A stretch of 64,000 bases of DNA, from positions 620,001 through 684,000 of the forward strand of contig NZ_CP027762.1 of the NCBI RefSeq assembly GCF_003852315.1, in the 5' to 3' direction. Position 1 is the first letter of the stretch; every line of letters begins with the position of its first letter. The notes beneath the pieces were generated by a model, which saw only the letters and a program-made list of their open reading frames with translations, was not told the origin of the DNA and searched no databases. Origin of the DNA: Pseudomonas sp. LBUM920 (lineage in GTDB: Bacteria; Pseudomonadota; Gammaproteobacteria; Pseudomonadales; Pseudomonadaceae). Shown piece after piece: positions 45,001 to 54,586 of the stretch. The position numbers and the translations under genes are program-made.

Positions 45001-47250
45001 CAGTACCAGGCCTTCGACGAGGAGGCCAACGCCTTGCATGGCATCAACAGTTTCTACGACTCGTTGCAGCACGCGCTGACTGACGCGCACCGGACGTCGT
45101 TGGGCCTGCCTCATGTTGGGCAAGGGCTGGCGCTAAAAGCGTTGATTCAACGGTATGCGCTGCCCCGTCAGCAATTGCTCAAGGTACTGGGGATGCAGCC
45201 CGACAGCCGGCCATTTTTTGTCCCGGCGCGGCGACTGCCGGACGGCCGCCGCGGGTATCCGCTGAGCGGCAGAGGGCAAGGCACCTGGGGGCAGATTATT
45301 GAGGAGCGTGTGCGTGCATTGTTCCCGGACATCAGCACCGAAGAACTGACGCAATTGCGCGCAGACAACGACCCCTTCAATGACCAGTGGCTCAAGAACC
45401 TGGAAGGTGAATACAAGACCCTGGATCACACCTTGCAAACCTGGCTGAGCGCGCCTATCGAAGGTGTCGGTGAATTCGGCAGTGCCGCTTACCGGCGGCA
45501 ACTGCAGGTGCGCAGCAAAATTGTGCGCGCGCTCAAGGACGCCTGGCGTGGCATCGGGCCCCGGCATATCGATCACTTGGGCAACTACCTGGGCCAGCAG
45601 ATCGACTTGAGTGGGGTGCGCATTCGCCGCCAGCTCGACAGTTTGCCGGCGTTGACGGCCCGCTTTGGTCACGTCAGTGAATTGAACCTGTCCGAAAGCG
45701 ATTTTGGCGATGATAACCACCGCTTCCTCACGTACTTCACCGGCGTGTCCAGCCTCAATCTGGAGAATTGCCGGTTGACCCGCCTGCCCGCGCCGCTGTC
45801 GCGGATGCCGCGCCTGGGGGTATTGAGCCTCTCGGAAAACCACATCGTGCTGGACGCGCACGGCGTGGCGCAGTTACGTGCACTGCGAAGCCTGTGGATG
45901 CTCGAACTCGAAGGCAACCCGCTGGGGTTGGCGCCGGATGTCAGCCAAATGCCCAACCTGCAGATGCTGTTGCTGAGCAATACCGGGCTGGACCGTTGGC
46001 CCACCGGCCTGTTCGGGCGGGTCAGGCCGCGTGGGTTCTATCTGAACATGACTGCCAATCGGTTGAGCCGTATACCCGATGTGGCACCCGGCTCTGACCG
46101 CGCGGCGCTGATTGCCCGCACGGTGGTAGACCGCAACCTGTTGAGCCCCGACGTGCTCGCCAGGCTCAAGCTGTATATCGAATCGATTGGCCTGGACCCC
46201 GAACGTCGGTTTCCGCCACGGGGCGCGCAAGACAGTATCCACTGGAAGGGCGAGCTGACGCCGACGCAGTGGGAAGCCAAGCAACCGCTGTGGGACGCAC
46301 TGGAGGCGTCGCCGGGCGCCGAGGGTTTTTTTGACGAAATCAGAAAGCTCTCCGAGTCGTCCGACGCGGCCTCCCCGGCCTACAAGCATGAATTGGCGGC
46401 TAAAGTCTGGCGCATGCTGGAGGCCGCGTACGCCGATGCCTCTCTGCGCGACAAACTGTTCCAGATGGCCAGTGCGCCCACCACCTGTGTCGATGCCGGT
46501 GCGCAACTGTTCAACGCCATGGGGGTTGAAGTGCTCCTGAGCGAAGCTTATTCGGTGCCCAATGAGCAGTTGGTCGGGCTTGAACTGCTGGACCTCGCCA
46601 AGGGCAAATCACGCCTGGACGAGCTTGGCCGGATTGCCCATGCCCGCGTAGGCGAATTGCTCAAGAGCGGCCGGCGCTTTGCCCAGTACAACGGCAATGG
46701 CGACCCGATTGTTCACCGCGATGCGCAGGGCAGGGTGTTGCGCCCGATTGACGAAGTCGAGATCCACCTGGCGTACGTCACCGGGCTCGCGCAACGCTTG
46801 GACCTGCCCTGGCAGTCGCGCAGCATGATGTTCCGCGAGCCGGACGTCACGGCGGCGATGCTGGATGCCGCGTTTGAGCGTGTCACGCGCCTGGAGCAAG
46901 GTGACCTGCTCAGGGAAAACCTGCTGGAACAGGATTTCTGGTGCACTTACCTGGAAGGTGCCAACCGCGCGCAGTTCGATGAGTTGAAAGCCAAGGCCGA
47001 TGCCCTGGACGACTTGCTGGTGGCGCAGCAAACGTGGGCTGCCGACGGCGGTCTGGCCGCGCCGCACAAACTCGCGCTGCGCAAGACCATCGAAGAAGCC
47101 GGACGGCGCCTGGGGTTGCCTGCCAGCGAGCTGAGCCCGGGGCAGGTGATGTCGGATGAGGTGTACTTCGCGCAGTTGAGCGCAATGGGCGTGGCGCGCA
47201 AAAACCTGCTGCGTCAGCTCAGCGACCAGGCCTTGGGCAGAACCCCATGA
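42088..47250 (+). CDS. DUF6543 / leucine-rich-repeat / NEL-type E3 ubiquitin ligase protein, effector-like
   Basis: 1,720 residues. The first 1,150 or so are a large helical region of the dermonecrotic-toxin-like DUF6543 kind, with a hydrophobic stretch near residues 475-505 (LGLLVVNVVSMAVPPLGYA). Residues about 1195-1330 hold leucine-rich repeats (LSLSENHIVLD, LWMLELEGNPLGL, LQMLLLSNTGL). The C-terminal third is a NEL domain; the candidate catalytic Cys is Cys1467 in TTCVDAGAQLFNAMG, with Asp1469 after it as in IpaH/SspH CxD motifs. NEL enzymes ubiquitinate host proteins after delivery. No signal peptide, secretion genes or immunity gene are adjacent, so delivery is unknown. Confidence 0.85.
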   Translation: MDLHITLPPALALPGDQGQHYAFLSSVIPPYLVQASTQNRSGLRGVKPLVAPWYAQATPAQKDALKTVLDATWQSTNAWEKLQGKVQTLVAFARPLLETALKQAGHELDVEQTFVRLYSPVQDTFGRATGGFVPKTFSLLQAALNNFEAPETAIGYFNSASGFITQPDERGHFERHPTRMRLEAFARLCRDLDLGGQYQAYLQSHLRSDDVVSQAVLRQRYLTAQKDAFSAAAHLALLKGDIGDSDFALLMRVASGEKNIRVGDKQLWYRTPTVMNLRLQGCVLIEPCVKYRYSTWFIAWFPNDPQHPIKRYETSSTFVQAMTDRLTQGAARADRSQPWSPNDFQLFFSRFVAQKDRPYYFHRLTELVVDAPLQSQAAQWLRSEQGRFWSGVLAPETRWASSSLGDPAHTSRVPVSGPNLHINGVAFKQIWEEVELWEELYEGMLLRLFDDAKTQAIPTAEADARDRSRRLSHYLNLGLLVVNVVSMAVPPLGYAMLAVTAGQLLYETFEGVFDMAQGDREAGWSHLNDVVENLAMLAAGGVAFHFTVSPFIEQLKSVRLPGGKTRLWKPDIQPYVADIALAPESVASEEGVYRRANQHVLNLEGRTFVLKREPYPGKSRLQHPGRLEAYQPEVRHNGAGGWVHEAEYPLGWEQPRLMRRLGPFLDGLSDAQLEQIRRVSDVDESVLRRLHVESEPVPAVLIDTARQFRAYADAVSVSEQIDRGRLSSRLASYAAALMVHLPGWPRAWAIEGFRGEGGDAVLYGDGITPVQKVIRMSLPDLMAGKLPERVARALSDEHARELLGQHAPHDPLQRATLLQNRLAQHARQYRSTLFQSFYADQQPPTEKAVQLLQRDFKGVPAIMARELLARARPSQVSALETRGKVPLALATQAHQLQRQMRLVRAYAGLYLDALANPDTEALVLNTLETLPGWQDDLRLEVRAEGFNGALRASYGPVNASHRKVIVQVADGQYQAFDEEANALHGINSFYDSLQHALTDAHRTSLGLPHVGQGLALKALIQRYALPRQQLLKVLGMQPDSRPFFVPARRLPDGRRGYPLSGRGQGTWGQIIEERVRALFPDISTEELTQLRADNDPFNDQWLKNLEGEYKTLDHTLQTWLSAPIEGVGEFGSAAYRRQLQVRSKIVRALKDAWRGIGPRHIDHLGNYLGQQIDLSGVRIRRQLDSLPALTARFGHVSELNLSESDFGDDNHRFLTYFTGVSSLNLENCRLTRLPAPLSRMPRLGVLSLSENHIVLDAHGVAQLRALRSLWMLELEGNPLGLAPDVSQMPNLQMLLLSNTGLDRWPTGLFGRVRPRGFYLNMTANRLSRIPDVAPGSDRAALIARTVVDRNLLSPDVLARLKLYIESIGLDPERRFPPRGAQDSIHWKGELTPTQWEAKQPLWDALEASPGAEGFFDEIRKLSESSDAASPAYKHELAAKVWRMLEAAYADASLRDKLFQMASAPTTCVDAGAQLFNAMGVEVLLSEAYSVPNEQLVGLELLDLAKGKSRLDELGRIAHARVGELLKSGRRFAQYNGNGDPIVHRDAQGRVLRPIDEVEIHLAYVTGLAQRLDLPWQSRSMMFREPDVTAAMLDAAFERVTRLEQGDLLRENLLEQDFWCTYLEGANRAQFDELKAKADALDDLLVAQQTWAADGGLAAPHKLALRKTIEEAGRRLGLPASELSPGQVMSDEVYFAQLSAMGVARKNLLRQLSDQALGRTP

Positions 47251-47266
47251 CCTGGCCGCCGAGGCG

Positions 47267-48967
<1,701 letters not shown>

Positions 48968-49007
48968 GTGTGTGAACCCTGAAAAATTATGTTGAATGTG
49001 AGTCCGC

Positions 49008-49082
49008 TATCGGGGGCAAGCCCCCTCCCACCTTCGGTTTGTGGACGCGGTCAAAATGTGGGAGGGGGCTTGCCCCCGATGA
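49008..49082. repeat. REPIN between ureB and ureC
   Basis: Arms TATCGGGGGCAAGCCCCCTC and GGAGGGGGCTTGCCCCCGAT, with a 27-base spacer, lie inside the urease operon. Confidence 0.85.
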
Positions 49083-49086
49083 GGCC

Positions 49087-49392
49087 CTAAAGGTCGCCCA
49101 TGATCCGTCCGGCAAATCCGAACACCCGCCGCCCGCCGCTCAAATCGACCAGCTCGACCTCACGGCTCTGCCCCGGCTCGAACCGCACCGCCGTCCCGGC
49201 CGGAATATTCAGGCGCATGCCACGGCTCGCCGCGCGGTCAAACGTCAGCGCGTCATTGGTTTCAAAAAAATGGTAATGCGAACCCACCTGGATCGGCCGG
49301 TCGCCGCTGTTGGCCACGCTGAGGGTGACGGTACGCCGGCCGACATTCAGTTCGATATCGCCAGGCTGGATCTGATATTCACCAGGAATCAT
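49087..49392 (-). CDS. ureB: Urease beta subunit
   Basis: 101 residues, standard length. It starts MIPGEYQIQPGDIELNVGR and has the conserved GSHYHFFETNDAL core and RLNIPAGTAVRFEPG. It is the structural subunit of UreABC. Its ATG overlaps the stop of the preceding GNAT gene by four bases, which couples them. Confidence 0.97.
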   Translation of the reverse strand: MIPGEYQIQPGDIELNVGRRTVTLSVANSGDRPIQVGSHYHFFETNDALTFDRAASRGMRLNIPAGTAVRFEPGQSREVELVDLSGGRRVFGFAGRIMGDL

Positions 49393-49922
49393 GCAGGTTG
49401 CCCCAGGGTCTTGAAGTAGATGGCGGTCGGGCTGTAGCGCCCGTCCGGGCTTTGGCAGTAGTCGGGCAATTCACCGATTTTGGTGTAGCGCAGCGACTGG
49501 TAAAAGGCTTCGGCACCGGAGCCGGCTTCGGTGTCCAGGTACAGCAGGCCGCGCTTGTGCTGGCGCGCGGCGAGTTCCAGAGCGCTCATCAATTGCTGGC
49601 CCAGGCCATGGCGGCGGGCGCTGCTGTGTACCAACAGTTTTTGCACTTCGGCGCGGTTGAGGCCATTGGCTTTCTGGCACAGCGCCAATTGCACGCTGGC
49701 GATCACCTGTTCATCGCGCACCACCACCCACAGCAGCAGGCTGGCGTCTTCGATGCTGGCTTGTACGCCCTTCAGATAGTCGCGGGCCTGGGCTTCATCG
49801 AAGTCCGCCATGAAGCCCACCGACGCACCATGCTTCACCGCGTCCAGCAACAGCTCGATCAAGCCCAGACGGTAATGGGCAAAACTTTCAGCATTTACTC
49901 GACGCAGTTGAGCAGTGTTCAT
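49389..49922 (-). CDS. GNAT-family N-acetyltransferase inside the urease operon
   Basis: 177 residues from the ATG at 49922 with GGAG upstream; a GTG three codons earlier is an alternative. Motif A of GNAT acetyl-CoA binding is SARRHGLGQQLMSALE. The C-terminal LRYTKIGELPDYCQSPDG is typical of small-molecule acetyltransferases. It sits between the other GNAT gene and ureB and overlaps ureB. The substrate is unknown. Confidence 0.87.
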   Translation of the reverse strand: MNTAQLRRVNAESFAHYRLGLIELLLDAVKHGASVGFMADFDEAQARDYLKGVQASIEDASLLLWVVVRDEQVIASVQLALCQKANGLNRAEVQKLLVHSSARRHGLGQQLMSALELAARQHKRGLLYLDTEAGSGAEAFYQSLRYTKIGELPDYCQSPDGRYSPTAIYFKTLGQPA

Positions 49923-49927
49923 CGATC

Positions 49928-50440
49928 TCACTCCTTGGGCGGTTCGGCGCCCGGATTCAATGTCAGTTGCATAAAGGTCAGGTCCAGCCAGCGGCCGAAC
50001 TTGATGCCCACTTGCGGCATGTGCCCGGTGGTGGTGTAACCCAGGCGCTCATGCAGGCGAACAGACGCCTGGTTGCCGCTTTCGATGGCTGCGACCATCA
50101 CGTGTTTGCCGGCGCTGCGGGCGCGCTCGATCAGCGCTTGCATCAGACGCGGGCCGAGGCCTTTGCCGCGCTGGTCATTGCGCACATACACCGAGTGCTC
50201 GACGCTGTAGCGAAAGCCTTCAAAGGGTCGCCAGTCGCCGAACGAGGCGTAGCCGGTGACTTCATCGTTTTCCACCGCCACCAGGATCGGGTACGCCTGG
50301 GCCTGACGCGCCGTGAACCAGGCCTGACGGTTGGCCAGGTCGACGGGTTGTTCGTTCCAGATCGCCGTGGTGTTGAGCACCGCGTCGTTGTAGATGTCTC
50401 GAATGGCCGGCAGGTCTTGCTCGGTTGCATCACGAATCAT
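49928..50440 (-). CDS. GNAT acetyltransferase, phosphinothricin / methionine-sulfone type
   Basis: 170 residues. It starts MIRDATEQDLPAIRDIYND; the CoA loop is VRNDQRGKGLGPRLMQALI, and IESGNQASVRLHERLGY is the typical Pat/YncA-type ending. It resembles P. aeruginosa PA4866, which acetylates methionine sulfone and sulfoximine and lies between ureA and ureB, as here. It probably inactivates toxic glutamate analogues. Confidence 0.87.
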   Translation of the reverse strand: MIRDATEQDLPAIRDIYNDAVLNTTAIWNEQPVDLANRQAWFTARQAQAYPILVAVENDEVTGYASFGDWRPFEGFRYSVEHSVYVRNDQRGKGLGPRLMQALIERARSAGKHVMVAAIESGNQASVRLHERLGYTTTGHMPQVGIKFGRWLDLTFMQLTLNPGAEPPKE

Positions 50441-50449
50441 GATCGGCTC

Positions 50450-50752
50450 TCACGCGATAGGCTGGTGGACGGTGACCAGCTTGGTGCCGTCGGGAAAGGT
50501 GGCTTCCACCTGGATATCCGGGATCATTTCCGGGATGCCTTCCATCACTTGCTCGCGGCTGAGCAGGGTGGTGCCGTAGTGCATCAAATCGGCGACGGTG
50601 CGGCCATCGCGGGCACCTTCCATCAACGCGGCGGAAATGTAGGCGATGGTTTCCGGGTAGTTGAGCTTCACGCCTCGTGCCAGGCGGCGTTCGGCGACCA
50701 GGCCTGCGGTGAAGATCAGCAGTTTGTCTTTTTCCCGTGGGGTCAAATCCAT
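50450..50752 (-). CDS. ureA: Urease gamma subunit
   Basis: 100 residues. It starts MDLTPREKDKLLIFTAGLVAERR, with LNYPETIAYISAALMEGARDG, and ends VTVHQPIA. Standard UreA. It follows ureD after a REPIN and precedes the two GNAT genes. Confidence 0.97.
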   Translation of the reverse strand: MDLTPREKDKLLIFTAGLVAERRLARGVKLNYPETIAYISAALMEGARDGRTVADLMHYGTTLLSREQVMEGIPEMIPDIQVEATFPDGTKLVTVHQPIA

Positions 50753-50802
50753 GGTTCAAGGTCCTTCATAGACAGCATTCTTAAAAACAACAGAGATCCG
50801 AG

Positions 50803-50889
50803 AGTGGGAGCTGGCTTGCCTGCGATGGCATCACCTCGGTACATCAGCTATACCGAGTTGCCTGCATCGCAGGCAAGCCAGCCCCCACA
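50803..50889. repeat. REPIN between ureD and ureA
   Basis: Arms GTGGGAGCTGGCTTGCCTGC and GCAGGCAAGCCAGCCCCCAC flank an inner ACCTCGGT/ACCGAG pair. Confidence 0.85.
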
Positions 50890-50913
50890 GGGGACAGGTT
50901 CCACTTCAGATCG

Positions 50914-51753
50914 TCATGTGCTCCAAATTCTTGGTGGAACCGCCTCTCGCCCCAGTACGGTCGGACGCAGCAGTTTCCACAGATCAATCAACCAGCCCCG
51001 CGCCAGCAGCGCTTCACTGGCCAAACAGCGGGCCACCAGCAGCCCGGGCAGTTGGGTCAGGTCGCCGCGCACCGCATGGGGCAAGGCGCGGCAGCTTTCC
51101 AATAAGTCAGGCTCGATATCGCCAGTGAGCAGCAGTGTGGCGAACACCGGTTGCCCGTCCAGCCCGATGGGCGAGTCGAGCAACCCGTCGGCGCCTACAA
51201 TGCGCTGGCGCTCATGCCAGAGCAACTGGCCGTCGCGGCGAATATCCAGGTGCGCTTGAAAGTGGCCCAGGTCAAAACGCTCGCCACTGGCTGGCCGGCC
51301 GAGAGCGACCACGTCCCAGTAGAACAGCCGGGCATCGCCTTGCAGGTCAATGCGGGTGGTGAGTTCGGCCTGGGCGGCGCTGAACACGATGGTTTCCTGG
51401 GGCAGCCACTCCAGCGTGGCGCCCGCTTCCACGGTCAATTCAAGCTGTTGAAAGGCCGGGCCGCTGGCGCGGTACCACTTGGCTGCGCCGGGGCTGGTCA
51501 ATTGCGCCCAGGCACCGGCGCCAACATGGGCGCGGATGTCCAGGCGATCACCGCCGGCAATCCCGCCGGGCGGGTGCACGATGATGTGCTGGCACACCTG
51601 GGGACCTTCGGCGTACAGGTGCTTTTGCACGCGCAGCGGGCCGAGGTGGCGGCGCATCACCGGGCGCGTGGTGTCGCCGAAACGCGCGTAGCCGAGGTCC
51701 AGCTCGGCATGCCAGCTGGGGGTGAACAGGGCAGGGGAAACGGGCAGGTTCAT
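50914..51753 (-). CDS. ureD: Urease accessory protein UreD
   Basis: 279 residues. UreD motifs include QHIIVHPPGGIAGGDRLDI near residue 65, SPGAAKWYRASGPAFQ and ETIVFSAAQAELTTRI. It is the scaffold that binds apo-urease and recruits UreF/UreG for nickel insertion. It starts 31 bases after the end of urtE, so it is probably read through from the urt genes. Confidence 0.95.
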   Translation of the reverse strand: MNLPVSPALFTPSWHAELDLGYARFGDTTRPVMRRHLGPLRVQKHLYAEGPQVCQHIIVHPPGGIAGGDRLDIRAHVGAGAWAQLTSPGAAKWYRASGPAFQQLELTVEAGATLEWLPQETIVFSAAQAELTTRIDLQGDARLFYWDVVALGRPASGERFDLGHFQAHLDIRRDGQLLWHERQRIVGADGLLDSPIGLDGQPVFATLLLTGDIEPDLLESCRALPHAVRGDLTQLPGLLVARCLASEALLARGWLIDLWKLLRPTVLGREAVPPRIWST

Positions 51754-51784
51754 GGTTGAGTGCTTATCGTCAGGACGCTACAGA

Positions 51785-52483
51785 TTAGATGGTAACCAGC
51801 CCGCGTACACCCTCACTTTCCATATTTTCACCGCGGCCTTGCTGGACGATTTCGCCGCGTGACATCACCAGGTATTGGTCCGCCAGCTCGGCGGCGAAGT
51901 CATAGAACTGCTCCACCAGCAGGATCGCCATATCGCCGCGTGCGGCGAGCTTCTTGATCACCATGCCGATTTCCTTGATCACCGACGGCTGGATGCCTTC
52001 GGTGGGCTCATCGAGGATCAACAGGCGCGGGCGGCTGGCCAGGGCGCGGCCAATCGCCAACTGTTGCTGTTGGCCGCCGGACAAGTCACCGCCGCGCCGG
52101 TGTTTCATTTGCAGCAGTACCGGGAACAATTCATAGATAAACGCCGGCACTTGCTTGGCCTCAGAACCCGGAAAGCGCGACAGGCCCATCAACAGGTTCT
52201 CTTCCACCGTCAGCCGCGCAAAAATCTCCCGGCCCTGTGGCACGTAGGCGATGCCAGCGTGCACGCGCTGATGCGGCTTGAGCCCGGTAATGGCTTTGCC
52301 TTCCCAGTTCACGGCGCCCTCTTTGGCCGGCAGCAAACCCATCAGGCACTTGAGCAGGGTGGTTTTGCCCACACCGTTACGGCCGAGCAGGCAGGTGACC
52401 TCGCCGATCTTCACGTCAAAAGACAGCCCGCGCAGGATATGGCTACCGCCGTAGTACTGATGCAGCTTGTCGACTTGCAGCAT
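51785..52483 (-). CDS. urtE: Urea ABC transporter ATPase UrtE
   Basis: 232 residues from the ATG at 52483, with GGAG nine bases upstream. Walker A LGRNGVGKTT, signature LSGGQQQQLAIGRA, Walker B LLILDEPTEGIQ. It is LivF-like, and YEL..LKCLMGLLPAKEG-type features plus position last in urtABCDE mark it as UrtE. It couples ATP hydrolysis to urea import with UrtD. Confidence 0.93.
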   Translation of the reverse strand: MLQVDKLHQYYGGSHILRGLSFDVKIGEVTCLLGRNGVGKTTLLKCLMGLLPAKEGAVNWEGKAITGLKPHQRVHAGIAYVPQGREIFARLTVEENLLMGLSRFPGSEAKQVPAFIYELFPVLLQMKHRRGGDLSGGQQQQLAIGRALASRPRLLILDEPTEGIQPSVIKEIGMVIKKLAARGDMAILLVEQFYDFAAELADQYLVMSRGEIVQQGRGENMESEGVRGLVTI

Positions 52484-52524
52484 GTTCAAATTCTCCTCAA
52501 ATCCCTGGTAGGAACCGGATCAAC

Positions 52525-52610
52525 TGTGGGCGCTGGCGTGCCTGCGATGCAGGCAACTCGATATGCCTGATGGACCGAGTGATGCCATCGCAGGCAAGCC
52601 AGCTCCCACA
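52525..52610. repeat. REPIN between urtD and urtE
   Basis: Arms TGTGGGCGCTGGCGTGCCTG and CAGGCAAGCCAGCTCCCACA flank an inner TGCCTGA/TCGGGT-rich spacer. Confidence 0.8.
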
Positions 52611-52649
52611 TCTGCATCGGTTCTTACAGTAAGCAGCCCGCATCTTGGG

Positions 52650-53510
52650 TTAGCGACCGAGGTAAACCTCGATCACTCGCTCATTTTCCTGCACGTGTTC
52701 CAGCGACCCTTCGGCCAGCACGCTGCCCTGGTGCAACACCGTCACGTGGTCGGCAATCGAGCCGACAAAGCCCATGTCGTGCTCCACCACCATCAGCGAA
52801 TGTTTGCCTGCCAGGCGCTTGAACAGTTCGGCGGTGAATTCGGTTTCGGCGTCGGTCATGCCCGCCACGGGTTCGTCCAGCAGCAATAGCTGCGGGTCTT
52901 GCACGAGCAGCATGCCGATTTCCAGGAACTGCTTTTGCCCGTGTGACAGCAAGCCCGCCGGGCGCTGCGCCGAGGCGCTCAGGCGCAGGGTGTCGAGCAC
53001 TTCATCGATGCGGTCTTTTTGCTCGCCGCTCAAGCGTGCGCGCAGGCTGGCCCACACGGATTTGTCGGTTTTCTGCGCCAGCTCCAGGTTTTCGAACACG
53101 CTGAGGGCTTCGAACACGGTGGGTTTCTGGAACTTGCGGCCGATGCCGGCCTGGGCGATCTGCACCTCGCTCATGCTTGTCAGGTCGAGGGTTTCGCCGA
53201 ACCAGGCCTTGCCGTGGCTGGGGCGGGTCTTGCCGGTGATCACGTCCATCAGCGTGGTCTTGCCCGCGCCGTTGGGGCCGATGATGCAGCGCAATTCGCC
53301 GACGCCGATGTAGAGGTTCAAGTCGTTGAGCGCCTTGAAACCGTCGAAGCTGACGCTGATGTCTTCCAGGGTCAGGATTGTGCCGTGGCGGGTATTGAGG
53401 CCCTTGCCGGCGGCCTGGCCGAGGCCGATCGCATCGCGGCTACTGCCCGCGTCTTTGTTTGGCTCAAGAATGGGTTCGAGCATAAATTCCGCCGTCGCTG
53501 TGACTCTCAT
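52650..53510 (-). CDS. urtD: Urea ABC transporter ATPase UrtD
   Basis: 286 residues, with a 45-residue N-terminal extension before ILTLEDISVSFDGFKAL. Walker A IGPNGAGKTT, signature LSHGQKQFLEIGML, Walker B LLLLDEPVAGMT, and the UrtD-type GKTRPSHG stretch. The ATG overlaps the urtC stop by four bases. Confidence 0.94.
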   Translation of the reverse strand: MRVTATAEFMLEPILEPNKDAGSSRDAIGLGQAAGKGLNTRHGTILTLEDISVSFDGFKALNDLNLYIGVGELRCIIGPNGAGKTTLMDVITGKTRPSHGKAWFGETLDLTSMSEVQIAQAGIGRKFQKPTVFEALSVFENLELAQKTDKSVWASLRARLSGEQKDRIDEVLDTLRLSASAQRPAGLLSHGQKQFLEIGMLLVQDPQLLLLDEPVAGMTDAETEFTAELFKRLAGKHSLMVVEHDMGFVGSIADHVTVLHQGSVLAEGSLEHVQENERVIEVYLGR

Positions 53511-54586
53511 TGTTCACCCCGTTTCTTCAACAGGCCGATCACGCCCTTGGGCAAATACAAGGTGACGAGGATGAACAGCGCCCCCAGAAAGAACAGCCAG
53601 TATTCCGGGAAGGCCACGGTGAACCAGCTCTTCATGCCGTTCACCACACCGGCGCCGAGCAATGGCCCGATCAGCGTGCCACGCCCGCCCAAGGCCACCC
53701 ACACGGCGGCTTCAATGGAGTTGGTCGGCGACATTTCGCTGGGGTTGATGATGCCCACTTGCGGCACATACAACGCGCCCGCCAGGCCACACAATACCGC
53801 GCTCAACACCCACACAAACAGCTTGAAGCCACGCGGGTCATAGCCGCAGAACATCAAGCGGTTCTCGGCATCGCGCAGGGCGGTGAGCACGCGGCCGAAC
53901 TTGCTCTGCGCCAGGCGCCAGCCGGTGTAGAGGCTGGCGACCAGCAACACGACCGTGGCAAAAAACAGCACCGCCCGCGTGCCCGGTTCGGTAATCCCAA
54001 AGCCCAGAATGCTGCGGAAATTGGTGAAGCCGTTATTGCCACCAAACCCGGTCTCGTTGCGAAAAAACAGCAGCATCCCGGCAAAGGTCAAAGCCTGGGT
54101 CATGATCGAGAAATACACGCCCTTGATCCGCGAGCGGAAGGCGAAGAAGCCAAACACCAGCGCCAGCAACCCCGGCGCCAATACCACCAGGCACATCGCC
54201 CAGAGGAAGTGCTCGGTGCCAACCCAATACCAGGGCAGTTCGGTCCACGACAAAAAGGTCATGAACGCCGGCAGCTCATCGCCGGAGGCCTGGCGCATCA
54301 GGTACATGCCCATCGCATAACCGCCGAGGGCAAAGAACAAACCGTGGCCGAGGGACAGCATGCCCGCATAGCCCCACACCAGGTCCAGGGCCAGGGCGAC
54401 GATGGCGTAGCAAAGGATCTTGCCCACCAGCGTGAGGGTGTAGGCCGACACGTGCAGCGGGTTTTCCGGCGCCAGCAGCGAACACAAAGGCAACGCCAGC
54501 AGCAGGATCAGGATCACCGCGCCGACGGCTATTGTCAGCGTGGGGCCGGCCTTTCGCGTGGCCGTAAGCATCAATGGCTGGTTCAT
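53507..54586 (-). CDS. urtC: Urea ABC transporter permease UrtC
   Basis: 359 residues, LivM-like, with about nine membrane segments. Family motif YAIVALALDLVWGYAGMLSLGHG. It forms the membrane channel with UrtB. One-base overlap with urtB and four-base overlap with urtD indicate a tight operon. Confidence 0.94.
   Translation of the reverse strand: MNQPLMLTATRKAGPTLTIAVGAVILILLLALPLCSLLAPENPLHVSAYTLTLVGKILCYAIVALALDLVWGYAGMLSLGHGLFFALGGYAMGMYLMRQASGDELPAFMTFLSWTELPWYWVGTEHFLWAMCLVVLAPGLLALVFGFFAFRSRIKGVYFSIMTQALTFAGMLLFFRNETGFGGNNGFTNFRSILGFGITEPGTRAVLFFATVVLLVASLYTGWRLAQSKFGRVLTALRDAENRLMFCGYDPRGFKLFVWVLSAVLCGLAGALYVPQVGIINPSEMSPTNSIEAAVWVALGGRGTLIGPLLGAGVVNGMKSWFTVAFPEYWLFFLGALFILVTLYLPKGVIGLLKKRGEQ

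Noticed and set aside
42088..47250. Type III secretion island
   Set aside because: Apart from the NEL protein, no secretion, chaperone or regulatory gene of such a system is in the window.
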